From: Symsagittifera roscoffensis
Taxonomy: Eukaryota > Xenacoelomorpha > Acoela > Convolutidae
DNA: 64,000 nucleotides
Direction: 5' to 3'
Assembly (NCBI RefSeq): GCF_963678635.1
Contig: NC_087066.1
Span: 33,175,301 to 33,239,300 of the forward strand
Shown here: positions 22,985-34,524 of the stretch, piece by piece
Position numbering within the stretch: position 1 is the first letter of the stretch
Layout: every line of letters begins with the position of its first letter
The notes under the pieces: model-generated
Told to the model about the DNA's origin: nothing
The model's input: the letters and a program-made list of their open reading frames with translations, nothing else
Databases searched by the model: none
Translations under genes and position numbers: made by a program

Positions 22985-25415
22985 ATGTCTTTTCTTTTAA
23001 TTGTTAGGATATCTCTCAACAAAAAAGACTTCCTGATACTCTTCACAAGCCATTTCACTTGTGGAAACCTACGCTCTTTATCATATACACCAAATCTACT
23101 ATTGGACTACGTATGTTCAATCCCAACTTCTGAGCGAATAAGAGGAAACTCGTCCAACACCCAAACATCTTCACAAACATTACCATTTTTGATTAACAAC
23201 AATTTTCATCACGGTGAACCCAATCAAACAAAAGATCCAAGAGTTATTTTTACCGGTAAAACATCATCGAACTTGCCAGAAACACTGTCCCTACCATCAA
23301 CACTATCAGTATCAATTCTATCAATTCTAAACATCTTCTCAATAATTTTACAACATAACTTAAGTAATAGATATCAAGAACTACAAAACTTTAGTTAACC
23401 ATGACGATTAGACTGGATTAATTTTGTAGCACCTCTTCTTTTATTTGATCAAAATTTAGACTGCACTCGACCTCACAGTTGGGCCCTACAACGATTTAAA
23501 AAAAAACACGACATTCGAAAGATATACAGGACCAGATTACCAAATTCTATCCCAACCAAAACCTAATTTTTGAATTTTGAAATAACAATAAACTCAATTA
23601 ACTAACGAATCACCAACAACCACTATCTCAGCCAGGCATTACAGTACAGTCTTAACCTCCTCCATTTATCTTTACTGAAAAATTCTGCAAACACGACAGA
23701 TACGCCAAAATACAATTGGTTATAGATCTTTTGACAAACCATTTTCAGGACTATCATACACTGATATCTTTGTGTATTAATAATAACAAACATCTCTTAA
23801 CTCTTAGCACACTTAGAACCAAAAATTCACGACAGCCCATCACCACGCACAAAACCACAACATCTCCTTGTAAGACACTATGACTGCTAGGACAATCAAT
23901 AGAAGACATTACACAAAAAATTGCATTAAGCCAAGTAAGACAATGCGAACAAAATGCGAAAATCAAAAAAACTAAGATAAATGTCACGTTCTACTCTATA
24001 ACTCACGCTACCACACTTTTAAGCTGCATATTTACCAGCAAGTTTTCTTCAAAGGAAGTCAATTCTTCACAATTATCCAGCGGGAACAAAAAGAGACGTG
24101 ATCATGAATTATATTATCGAAAGAAAATTAAATGCTTGCTACATCACAATCCTGACTAAAACGTAAAATTTCACCTTGTTCCAGATTCAACACATCACCA
24201 TCAACTTGAACCTTGTCGAGGTCAAGTACGACTTCATGATAAATATCCCTATCATGGCGTACATGGACAGTTAACCTATAGCCTTTACGAAATAAGGAAA
24301 AGATATATTAAAAGAAATGAAAATTGGATACCTCACCTTGGCATAAATGACCCATATTGTTGGAAAGCCAACACCAAAAACACAGGATGTCAAGAAAAAA
24401 AATTTTTTCGATGGGAAATTTCAACTCGAACATGTTCAACTTAATCGAGTTTTAAAAGACTTAATTTTATTGAATCAAGGAATTTGTTTACATTGTAAGA
24501 ATGACCACGGATATTGCAACCACACAGAACAAAAAAACCACAAAGAACAAAATAAACTACAAATCTCCGACCCTGTCAAAACTTACAATGGTTTGAAAAC
24601 ATTATCAAACGCTTTAAAATTTCTCCAGAAACAGAATTCGCAAATATTGGATGTCGAAAATTGAATGCGAAAATTTTTTTGATATGACAACAGGAAATCC
24701 ATAACTCAAGAATTTGACACAGTTTTTCGCCAAGAAATGTCAATCTCAGAACAAAAACACTACATCACTTAGAACACACCAAAACATAACAATCATTATC
24801 ATTCGCAGTGTTAAAAGTTTCGTATGCAGGATATCTACTCTCAGGAAACCCGGTAAATTTTGTTTACTACGAAGACAAAACCTCTGGTACTTTCCACACA
24901 CTAAAAAATTTCACCTCTATAACACTTTGCTTTCAAACGCTGTGGCCTTTGCATACCATTTTAAGCAAAGTTAAAATATTTAGGTTAATTTTGTAGATAT
25001 ATTCTAAAGAAGTACATATTTTTTGGATACCACCGTCCCTTGTGAATAAATATTATCTCTTACACCATGCCCGACACTGATGCCAGATTTACAGAAATTT
25101 TTACCAGAAAATATACGTGCATTAGCCAGAAATGCTGATATTGACTTGAAATCTATAAGAATTTAGTGCAAAATTGACAAACAACATCACATCATAATGA
25201 AATCAAGAACTACTCACAAAAATGGATACTATACAACCATTAGATCAAAATCTCAAAAAAAGAAAACATGAAACATCCGGTTTCTCAGAAAATTAACACA
25301 AAACTATCTGATTTTTCACAAAAACTGACGGCTTTATATACCTCAACGCGGAAACTGTAGCCCACAAATTATTTCTTTAATCACAATTGATTTTTTAGGC
25401 TGACTCTACTTCATT
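22985..25415 (+). pseudogene. env-like: Env-like gene remnant of E2
   Basis: 22,985-23,398 is an open N-terminal piece with LPETLSLPSTLS, matching E1 LPETLSPPSTPS. 23,860-24,665 matches the E1 ectodomain (RHYDC near 23,874; GYCNHTEQ near 24,510; ATGGCGTACATGGACAGTTAACC at 24,253 versus E1 2,568). 24,808-24,990 carries YAGYLLSGNPVNFVYYED. Stops and frameshifts throughout. Confidence 0.55.
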
Positions 25416-25613
25416 TTGGACAGACTCACAATCGTATATGCTATGTTCAACGTTATACAATTTTTGTTTTCTTTCCTTAAAAGAACATACAACACATGTG
25501 CAATTCATACGCAATTAAACAGACAAGCAAGCGTAGCTCAAATATTATATCAAGATTTTTGTAATTTTTTCCACCTCATCAAAAAAAGTTTTGCTAAGTG
25601 CACAAATTTTTGA
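25416..25613 (+). pseudogene. Env C-terminal membrane anchor of E2
   Basis: An open 65-codon frame with one clear hydrophobic helix (AMFNVIQFLFSFL) followed by basic residues (KRTYN), as expected for a C-terminal anchor and short cytoplasmic tail. E1 has lost this helix through the small duplication at 4,112-4,190 but keeps the following bases. Confidence 0.45.
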
Positions 25614-25639
25614 TTACAAGGAAAACTACTTCAAAACCA

Positions 25640-26640
25640 AAAACATGTGACTTTCTTCAAAACAGTTCACAAATTACACCTACAACACGGTCACATTCAC
25701 ATAATTTATCAAATCAACAACTCTTACAGTTACTTCCACATACAAATTATAGGACTAAATTTCAATAGCATCAGGTTTTCGCCAAAACAATTGAATAAAA
25801 CGAAGCAATATTTTTCACACTATGCTGATCAATCTAATAAATTAGATGAAACCTACAAACAACTTATAGAACAAACTCACACATTTAATTTTCGTTTTCA
25901 AAACGATAAAGGTTTTAGCCAACAATGTTTCTCCAACTCGGATCCCTACATCGCTCTCTTTTCTATTCTTCTAATCTTCAATGTCAAAATTCACTCATCT
26001 CTGTCTCTGACCTCATACCCTCTCCCTGCAGGTATACAAAATCCCGATTTCTCCATTTTGTCAATAAACTCCCGCCAAATACACTCTGATGAAAAATTCA
26101 AGACAATTTTTAATAAACCAGAAGTTTTAAATACCTCCGGCATCGTCACTCCTAATGGGGTTATTGACTCTGAACCAAGTCCCACAACTAACAAATCCCA
26201 ACCAACTTTTCAACCGATAACTCCCTCATTTCCTGTAACCACCCTACCCTCAAAATCAGGTTTCTCTTAGACCAAAGCTATTATGATTCTCTCCCCTATT
26301 TTCCCGATACACCGAGCTTGATGACATATTAGAGCATGATTTATATGATTTCTTTTAACCTCAACAACATTTTTATCAAACTAATCAACCACTTACCATC
26401 CGCCAATCTAACCGCTCTACTTCGTCAGCAGAAAAATCACATCAAACATCCGTAACACCCCACCCGTATACTCTCGAAAAGAAAGTACTCCACCAACCAA
26501 CCCAGATTTTTTGTCAATAGACGCTCACCATCACGAATTCTTCAAACGAACCACCCTAGACACACTAACACCCACGAATTTCTTCTTGACAACCTTCATT
26601 TTTTTCTCTAAAATCGTTAGATTATTAATGAACCCCAAAG
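25640..26640 (+). pseudogene. ORFX N-terminal region of E2
   Basis: An open frame of 207 codons (25,647-26,270) that in part reads the ancestral frame and in part a shifted one. Matches to E1 ORFX: a IEQ.HT..FRFQND block near 25,867 versus E1 4,605, and SVSDLIPS near 26,000 versus SVSDLTTS in E1. Continues to the basic Pro-rich segment near 26,470-26,560, then stops abruptly at 26,640 against inverted sequence. Confidence 0.5.
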
Positions 26641-27912
26641 TGAAACTCAAACTGTAACCCAAAATGGGTATTTTTGCTACGATACTGGCTCCATAACACT
26701 TATACATTTATCTAACGGGATCATATTTGCGGAGGATGCCGTGAAGGTTAGTTGTTTTTATTCTATAAGTTAAGTTGAAGAAGCATGGTGCTGTGTATTT
26801 ATATTTGATAAACATGTTGCCGTGGTCGCAAGATGGTGAACTGTGAATAAATCTGTAGTAGGTATGAGTATAGGTATTAGAGAATCCTGTCAGTGAAGTT
26901 TGAAGGGATAGGAGAGTTAACGGTTGAGGGTCCAATCTGTGCGCTCACCGTGTGCTAAAAAGATTTTTTTTGAGAATGATTTTTTTGTACCTGGTTGTTC
27001 GATGATATTTAGTGTTTCATCAGTCTTTTGTGTGTGAGTAGCAATGTGTGATATGGGTTTAGTTACACATTAATATTGTGATTCAAGCGTTGTTCTACGG
27101 AAGGTGAATTCCTACAATTTCTAAAGGGTGTTGATTTGGTAAAATGAGTAAATTTGATGATGCTTTGTGTGTGTTGGGTTTTGTATTTATTTATCAAAAG
27201 TGGGAGTTGAACGGTCTTACCTAAATTGCTCAGATGTTGGTGTTGAACCTAAATAACCTGATGGAATATTAGAAATATTTTTTTGAGATTTTATACCTGG
27301 GTAGGGGGATGTAAATTGGAGTGTATGACTTAAAAAATCTAGGGGGTATGATATGGGTGATGAAGGTATATTGAATTGAAATCTTGGTGTTGTTAGGTTC
27401 TTCTTTCATCGTGGAAGAATTATTTTTCTGTCAATGGTCGTAGTTGGGTTTTGATATTGACTTTGAAGTGTTGTTCAGTTTAGATCTTGCTGTAATGAAG
27501 GATAGATATTATATTTTGGTTTGTACTGTGGTTCGCTTAGAGGTGCATGTCGATGGGCTGGTAATAATGGTTCTGATAATTCTGCATGCCAGCTTGATGA
27601 CATAATAGAGCATGATTTCGATGATTTCATTTAACCTCAACAACATTTTTATCAAACTAATCAACCACTTACCATCCGGCGCTCTACTTCATCAGCTCTA
27701 CTTCATCAGCAGAAACATCACATCAAAGATCCGTAGCACCCTCACCCGTATACTCTCAAAAAAAACTACCCCACCAACCAACCCAGATTTTTTGTCAATA
27801 GACGTTCACCATCACGACTTCTTCCAACAAACCACCCTAGACACACTAACACCCACGAATTTCTTCTTGACAACCTTTCTTTCTTTCTCTAAAATCGTTA
27901 GAACAATAATGA
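26323..27912. repeat. direct duplication of about 320 bp flanking an inverted fragment
   Basis: 26,323-26,640 and 27,594-27,912 are near-identical (both start TGATGACATA.TAGAGCATGATTT and end AATAATGAACCCCAAAGTGAA or similar). Between them lie 953 bp of minus-strand element. Both copies belong to ORFX. Confidence 0.8.
26641..27593 (-). pseudogene. inverted, internally deleted env-N / ORFX fragment
   Basis: Reading from 27,593 down: the Env N-terminal motif (PLSEPQYKPKYNIYPSLQQ), continuing to IPSGYLGSTP, then a jump to the start of ORFX (IIEQPGTKKSF..., near 27,000) and another jump to its C-terminal half (TTNLHGILRKYDP near 26,760). Nearly all of env and the middle of ORFX are missing, so this is a deletion derivative inserted in reverse inside E2. 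Confidence 0.6.
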
Positions 27913-28870
27913 ACCCCAAAGTGAACGCAACTCCTACGTCGACCAGCACTCATGTATCTTTACCTTTTCATTGTTTTTCTTACTGAAACTTTACAAAACC
28001 GCTCCATATAAAAATTCAAAAAACGGAGATGACGAACTACACGCTTCCACCAACTTACTAACAATATACAGCTTAAATATTTCAATTATGTTGAATTACT
28101 GCATGTACCCAATCGTTTCATCTCACCAAATGGAAAGCAATTCCCATCGCTCTTTACGACGAGACTCTTTTCCATTACATAAAAAAACTCCCCGATATAT
28201 CACTGACCCTGTAGTAAACTCACAGTTATTAGAAGAATTCGTAATCAAAACTGACTATATTTTCATTGTGCACAGCAGTAATGAAAAGTTTGATCACGTC
28301 ACTGAGTATGCTCTCAAAAACATCAAAATGTAGGAATCTTACTTAGGTCAGTTTGAAAGTTTTCGACTAGCCCTCTTTTTCCTCACTCCTAAGAACGCGG
28401 TAAAAAATACTCTCAAGAAAACAAAATTACTCACACGCACACTTTTTATTGTCTCGTACAAAGATACTTTCTTATCAATTCACCCCTCGGGAAACCCACA
28501 TCGTCGATTAATGTCTATAAACTTTAAATACACTTCACCAAATCACCTAAACTTCACTTATTGTATTGAAAGTACTAATATGCGCGGCAACCTACGTAAC
28601 TACGATTCGTCGGACAACTGTACTTGTTATGCACTAACACAAACATATTTCGCATTGAAGACTCCGGCCCCTTTATCATCCCACAGCCTGTAAAAAAACC
28701 ACTGTTAGAAAATATCAACGAAACAAAATTCAATCACATACTTTACAGTTTAAACCAAAACACTAACTACAAGTTCCGAATTTGTAGTAACACCCAAAAA
28801 AAATGAGAGCATCACGGCATTTAAGCTTTTTGGCCAGTCTTGCGCACCAGAAAGAAAATCAGCATATAGC
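27594..28870 (+). pseudogene. ORFX copy, middle and C-terminal regions
   Basis: Contains the basic Pro-rich segment (27,740-27,850), then an open piece 28,088-28,333 with NSQLLEEFVIKTDYIFIV (E1: NPQLFEKLFIKSQYVFFI), then 28,511-28,620 with TNMRGNLRNYDSSD (E1: TNMQGIIQNNDPIG), and KFNHILYSL at 28,727 (E1: KYNHKLYNL). Ends FFGQSC-like/APERKSAYS with a stop near 28,868. The best-preserved C-terminal half in the window apart from frameshifts. Confidence 0.6.
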
Positions 28871-30180
28871 TAAGCTTACAATGCAATCATCTACTATGAA
28901 AACTAAGTTTCCCATTGGGTTTTTTGCTGACCCAGTTTCTAGGTTAAAATGAGTTTTTAAGTACTTATCAGTTGTGAATATTTACTAAAAATTTTTACGA
29001 GTGATAATTGTTGCATTTTTAGATTCAAAAAAGTTTTCTATAATTCAAGGAAGACCAAATAATTATGAGAAACAATTGTATGATTTTTACAATTAATAAA
29101 GCTAACTGATTGTAGTAAAATAATTTGTGAAATAAAATTCATTTAAATGAATCAATTAAAATATTTATAACGTAAATTTCTCCTACCTTGTTTTGAACTG
29201 ATAAATGAGTTTAAAAAATATTGATATGACTCATTTTTCTATCTGTGCTGTTACATTCCAAGTCTCCAATTTGCATCGTGTATCACCAATTTTTATGAAA
29301 AAAATTTAGCAAGTTTCGCACGTAATAACAGTGAATAACAGGTTTCAAAATGACAAACTAACGGATATCAACTTCAAATAAATTTCACGCGTTTCAATCT
29401 TTCCTTTAACCCAGTTGGAAAAAGATTTTATTCTCAGATAATTGATTTAGCTTACTAAAGCCACCGCACAATCAACGCGTACAGGAAAGTTCCACTACAC
29501 TTAAGCCGAACTAAAACATGAAATTTAAGAAATTTTCAAGAAAAATCTAAACAAGGATGAACTGTTTTTGAGAGAATTACTCAACCAAAGGAACAAAAGA
29601 CAAATCACATAACACAAAAGAACGAAGAGGTTATGAACCAGTAAAGACTCTACTGAGAGCGACGATCACAAACAAACCCCACTAGCCCAACCCGCCAGTC
29701 GTTCGAAGGACATCCTGAGGATGTGCTTAGAACCAATTCACTTAGTTTTTACCAAGAGTGGCTCCAGGGTGAGGAACTCCTTAAAATATCCAAAACAAAT
29801 AAAAAAACTTTTGCAAAAATCACAAATATGATCAAAACCTGATTTAAATTACTTAAAACTCAGATATGGGTACAATGTTAAGGTTTACCACTGCGAAAGA
29901 AACAAGCGGCAAAAGGGAGATGACAACTCGACAACAATACCATTTTGGAATTGGAAATACATTGATTTCGCTTGCCGCAGTCACAAGCCTCACAGGACGT
30001 AAATATGTCTCCAAAATTGCATCAAAAGTACTCATTGAATAAGAACAATGGCCAAGAGATACATGGCCCATAAACGTTACAAAAACTGCAGGAAAGTTTA
30101 AATTAAACCTGCACGGCACGGAAACGTGGAAAAAATTTCTCGACAATTTTGTAAGAGAACCTTCCATGCCTGCTGTCTTA
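28871..30180 (+). repeat. block B, copy 1 (unassigned conserved block)
   Basis: About 1.3 kb directly after ORFX, present three times (also 31,622-32,904 and 36,406-37,686). First part non-coding, starting AAGCTTACA. The second part, from about 29,680, reads on the plus strand as a hydrophilic protein in two frames (TNSLSFYQEWLQGEEL, then HFGIGNTLISLAAVTSLTGR and GTETWKKFLDNF). An open frame also exists on the minus strand (29,853-30,221), but the plus-strand composition looks more protein-like. No family recognised. Confidence 0.45.
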
Positions 30181-30290
30181 AAGCAATCCTTGTGAAAATT
30201 GAGCAGAAAACTTTCGTTCAAAATATTAACTCATTGAGGAGTTAATATTTTACATTAAATCTTTCTGCTCATTTTTCCACAGGATTGCTT
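30181..30290. repeat. 110-nt hairpin, copy 1
   Basis: Two arms of 52 nt (30,181-30,232 and 30,239-30,290) are imperfect inverted copies around a 6-nt centre. Outer ends are AAGCAATCC / GGATTGCTT, inner ends TATTAACTC / GAGTTAATA. The right arm includes the 3' end of the minus-strand LTR that follows. Copies at 32,905-33,013 and 37,687-37,796. Confidence 0.8.
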
Positions 30291-30780
30291 TAGGGTCTTG
30301 TACATTTGCAACTTTTGCTGAAAAAAAATGTCTACAGTTTTTTCTATGGCAGGGGTTAAAAGAGTATCTGTAAAGAGTATTTGGCCGGATGCTTAGCTTT
30401 TTTCAAGATCTCTTCGAAGCTTGTGTACTTTCGAAATTCGGTGAACTAACAAAAAAGAAAAATCTAAGACTTCTGGAGCTTTCATAGTTTAATGCCAATC
30501 CTAGTCTTACTCTAATATCTCGTTGTGTCAAAAAATCTAGGGTATACTGGTTTTGTTGCGAGGTTTAGAATCAGGAAGTAGAACTAAGGAAGAGCAAATG
30601 GAACTGGTGCTTAGTTAAATTCAGTCTTCTCTGGCTGAAACTATAAATAAGTTCAGCCTTCAGTTGTTTTTTGTAAGTTTGAGTCAAGGATCATGATTGG
30701 TTAGCTTTAAGTATTTTACAGAGTTTGTCTGGAAAACAATTGGTTTCAAATAATACTTATTTTGATTGAATCCTGTTCCA
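30263..30780 (-). mobile_element. short-element LTR m1
   Basis: Minus-strand LTR starting TGGAAC at 30,780 (preceded by the CTAAACCCCGGA-type motif), hairpin 30,633-30,658, conserved AGTATACCCTAGATTTTTTGACAC and ATTAGAGTAAGACTAGGATTGGCATTA blocks, ending near GAGCAGAAAGAT. About 515 bp; same layout as the E4 LTR but a distinct subfamily. Confidence 0.7.
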
Positions 30781-31358
30781 ACCGTCCGGGGTTTAGAGAA
30801 AACCCATACGGAATCTCGAGAAAACCGTTGCGGGGTTAAGAGTGTTGTGGAAAAGTCGACTTGCAGAGAGAAAAGAAAAACAGTTCCTCATGAAGAGGTG
30901 AAAGATAGCTTGCTTTTGTCTTTGAAATGGTATGAGTGATAAGGGGTTCTGTTGCACATTATTTTTGTGATTCATTGGTGTTGAACCTAAAAAATCCGAT
31001 GGAATATCAGCAGTTTTTTGTTGAGATGTTATACTTGTAGACGGGGGTGGGGGGGGGGGGTAAGTTGGGTTGTATGACTTAAAAAATCAAGGGGATTTGA
31101 TGTGGGTTTTAATTGAATCCTTTTGAATTTTGAATTGAAAGTTATAGACCTAGTTCAGATTTGAGTTCTGTCGGCTAATAATAGCAGTGGTGTGGGATAA
31201 AAAGTGAGGTGATTTCGCGGGATATAATCGGTTGTTAATCCGCAATTATTTTTGAGATATGGGACTCGGAAATAAATTTTTTAAGAAGTCTTTTTTGATC
31301 TTTCTGCTCATTTTCCCACAGGATTGCTTTAGGGTCTTGTACATTTGCAATTTTTGCG
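30781..31358 (-). mobile_element. internal region of a short LTR element plus next LTR end
   Basis: Read on the minus strand: an LTR 3' end (31,350-31,292), then about 100 bp of unassigned leader, then part of the Env N-terminal region (IPSDFLGSTP near 31,000) and the pre-LTR motif beside m1. gag, pol and most of env are absent, so this is a non-autonomous deletion derivative. A G-run lies at about 31,047-31,060. The LTR to its right is cut off at about 31,358 by plus-strand ORFX. Confidence 0.55.
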
Positions 31359-31621
31359 TCAGACAAATGTACTTATTATGCACTAACGCAAACATGGTGC
31401 TCATTGCAGACTCCAGCCCCTTTATCATCCCACAGCCTGTAAAAAAACTACTGTTAGAAAATATCAACGAAACAAAATTTAATCACATACTTTACAGTTT
31501 AAACCAAAACACTAACTACGAGTTCCGAATTTTAGTAACACCCAAAAAAGTTGAGAGCATCACGGCATTTGAGTTTTTTGGCCAGTCTTGCGCACCAGAA
31601 AGAAAATCATCATATAGCTAA
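31359..31621 (+). pseudogene. ORFX C-terminal fragment, copy 2
   Basis: An open frame (31,259-31,621) whose second part is ORFX: SSPFIIPQPVKK, KFNHILYSLNQNTNYEFR, FFGQSCAPERKSSYS, then stop. Frame intact for about 85 codons, better preserved than copy 1 here. The upstream part of the frame is antisense LTR sequence and not real. Confidence 0.6.
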
Positions 31622-32904
31622 GCTTACAAAGCAATCATCTACTATGAACACTAAATTTCCCATTGGGTTTTTGGCTGACCCAGGTTCTAGGTTAAAATGA
31701 GTTTTTAAATCACTTATCAGTTGTGAATATTTACTGACCATTTTTACGAGTAAGTATTGTCGCTTTTTTGGATTCAAAATTTTTTTTATGAATCAAGGAA
31801 AACCAAATAATTATGAAAAACAATTGTGTGACTTATACAATTAATAATGCTAACTGATTGCAGTAAAACTACTTGTGAAATAAAATTCATTTAAATAAAT
31901 CAATTAAAATATTTATAACGTAAATTTCTCATACTCTGTTTTGAATTGATAAATGAGTAAAAAAATTATTGATATGACTCATTTTTCTATCTGTGCTGTT
32001 ATATTCCAAAACTCAAATTTGCATCGTGAATCACTAACCTTAAAAAAAAAAAATTAGCAAATTTCGCACATAATAATAGTGAATAACAGGTTTCAAAATG
32101 ACAAACTAACGGATATCAACTTCAAATAATTTTCACGCGTTTCAAACTTTCCTTTAACCCAGTTTGAAAAAGATTTTAATCTCAGATAATTAATTTAGCT
32201 TACTAACGCCACCGCACAATCAACGCGTACAGGAAAGTTCCACTACACTTAAGCCGAACTAAAACATGAAATTTAAGAAATTGTCAGAAAACTCTAAACA
32301 AAGATGAACTGTTTTTGAGAGAATTACACAACCAAAGGAACAAAAGACAAATCACGTAACACAAAAGAACGAAAAGGTTATAAACCAGTAAAGACTCTAC
32401 CGAGTGACGATCACAAATGTACCCCACTAGCCCAACCCGCCAGTCGTTCGAAGGATATCCTGAGGATGTGCTTAGAACCAACTCACTTAGTTTTTACCAA
32501 GAGTGGCTCCAGGGTGAGGAACTCTTTAAAATATCCAAAACAAATAAAAAAATTTATGCAAAAATAACAATTATGATCAAAATCCGATTTAAATTACTTA
32601 AAACTCAGATATGGATACAATGTTAAGGTTTATCACTGCGAAAGAAACAAGCGGCAAAAGGGAGATGACAACTCGACAAAAATACCACTTTGGAATTGGA
32701 AATACATTGATTTCGCTTGCCGCAGTCACAAACCTTACAGGACGTAAATATGTACTCATTGAATGAGAACAATGGCTAAGAGACACATAGCCCGTAAACG
32801 TTACAAAAACTGCAGAAAAGTTTAAATAAAACCTGCACGGCACGGAAATGTTGAAAAAAATTCTCGACAATTTTGTCAGAGAACCTTCCATGCCTGCTGT
32901 CTTA
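31622..32904 (+). repeat. block B, copy 2
   Basis: Near-identical to 36,406-37,686 and close to 28,871-30,180. The piece 32,417-32,626 is open on the plus strand (RQSFEGYPEDVLRTNSLSF). Lacks about 24 bp near 32,755 that are present in copy 1 (30,009-30,033). Confidence 0.5.
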
Positions 32905-32981
32905 AAGCAATCCTCGTGAAAAATGAGCAAAAAACTTTCTTTCAAATGTTAAATCCTCGAGGAGTTAATATTTTACATGAA

Positions 32982-33492
32982 ATCTTTCGGCTCATTTTCC
33001 CAGAGGATTGCTTTAGGGTCTTGTACATTTGCAACTTCTGCTGAAAAAAATGTCTACAGTTTTTTTATGGCAGGGTTTAAAATTGTATCTGCAAGGAGTA
33101 TTTGGCCGGATGGTTAGTTTTTTTTCAAGATCTCTTCGAAGCTTGTGTACTTTCGAAAATCTGTGAACTAACAAAAAAAAATTTGAAAACTTCTGGAACT
33201 TTCTTAGTTTAATGCCAATTCTAGTTTTACTCTAATATCTCGTAGTGTCAAAAAATCTAGGGTATGATGGTATTGTTGCGAGGTTAAAATCAAGAAGTAG
33301 AACTGAGGAAGAGCAAATGGAACTGGTGCTTAGTAAAAATCAGTCTTCTCTGGCTGAAACTATAAATAGTTTCAGCCTTAAAATTTTTTGTAAGCTCGAG
33401 TCAAGGATCATGATTGGTTAGCTTTAAGTATTTTACAGAGTTTATCAAGAAAACAATTGGATTCAAATAATACATGTTTTGATTAGGTTCCA
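32982..33492 (-). mobile_element. short-element LTR m2
   Basis: Minus-strand LTR starting TGGAACC at 33,492, with a perfect-stem hairpin at 33,352-33,377 (GGCTGAAACTA / TAGTTTCAGCC). Preceded on its right by the CTAAACCCCGGAAGG border. Its 3' end lies in the 110-nt hairpin 32,905-33,013. Confidence 0.7.
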
Positions 33493-34017
33493 ACCTTCCG
33501 GGGTTTAGAGAAAACCCATACGGAATCTAGAGAAAACCCATCCGGGGTTAAGAGCGTTGTGGAAACGTCCACTTGCATAGAGAAAAGAAAAACAGTTCCT
33601 CATGAAGAGGGAATAGATTGCTTGCTTTTGTCTTTGAAATGGTATGTGTGATATGGGGTTCCATTGCACATTATTTTTGTGATTGATTGGTGTTGAACCT
33701 AAAAAATGCGATGGAATATCAGCAGTATTTTGTTGAGATGTTTTACCTGTAGACGGGGGTGGGATGGGGGTAAGTTGGGTTGTATGACTTCTAGGGGGTT
33801 TAATCTAGGGGGTTTATTGTGGGTGATGAATTAAATTGAATCCTTTTGCATTTTGAATTGAAAGTTATAGACCTAGTTCAAATGTGAGTTCTGTCGGCTA
33901 TTAATAGCAGTGGTATGGGATAAAGAGTGAGGTGATTTCGCGTGATATAATTGGTCGTTAATCCGCAAGTTTTTTTGAGATATAGGACTCGTAATAAATT
34001 TTTAAAAAAGTCTTTTT
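33493..34017 (-). mobile_element. internal region between LTRs m2 and m3
   Basis: About 525 bp: LTR end, short leader, Env N-terminal fragment, GGTTCAACACCAAT (coding GSTP), pre-LTR motif. Same organisation as 30,781-31,290 and 34,525-35,034, so m2 and m3 bracket a complete short element. Confidence 0.6.
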
Positions 34018-34524
34018 TGATCTTTCTGCTCATTTTCCCAGAGTATTGCTTTAGGGTCTGCTGAAAAAAATGTCTACAGTTGTTTCTATGGCAGGGGTTA
34101 AAAGAGTATCTGTAAAGAGTTTTTGGCCGGATGCTTAGTTTTTTTCAAGATCTCTTCGAAGCTTGTGTACTTTCGAATTTCTGTGAATTAACAAAAAGAA
34201 AATTCGAAAACTTCTGGAAATTTCTTAGTTTAATGCCAATCCTAGTCTTACTCTAATATCTCGTAGTGTCAAAAAATCTAGGGTATACTGGTTGTTTTGT
34301 TGCGAGGTTCAGAATCAAGAAGTAGAACTAAGGAAGAGCAAATGGAACTGGTGCTTAGTTATATTCAGTCTTCTCTGGCTGAAACTATAAATAATTTCAG
34401 CCTTCAGTTGTTTTTTGTAAGTTTGAGTCAAGGATCATGATTGGTTAGCTTTAAGTATTTTACAGAGTTTGTCAGGAAAACAATTGGTTTCAAATAATAC
34501 TTGTTTTGATTGAATCCTGTTCCA
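34018..34524 (-). mobile_element. short-element LTR m3, shared by two internal regions
   Basis: Starts TGGAAC at 34,524 and ends GAGCAGAAAGATCA at about 34,018. An internal region follows on both sides, so this single LTR is shared between two tandem short elements, the pattern made by LTR-LTR unequal recombination. A short deletion relative to m1 and m2 removes a TTGTACATTTGCAA-like stretch near 34,058. Confidence 0.65.

Noticed and set aside
27300-27330. G-rich and poly-C/G runs as G-quadruplex elements (also 7,490, 31,047, 34,792)
   Set aside because: Single homopolymer runs that vary in length between copies; no spaced G-tracts consistently conserved.
29853-30221. 122-codon minus-strand frame in block B, and its copies at 32,598 and 37,380
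   Set aside because: Kept only as an alternative; the plus-strand peptides look more like a protein and the minus frame is rich in Phe/Val/Leu as expected from antisense.
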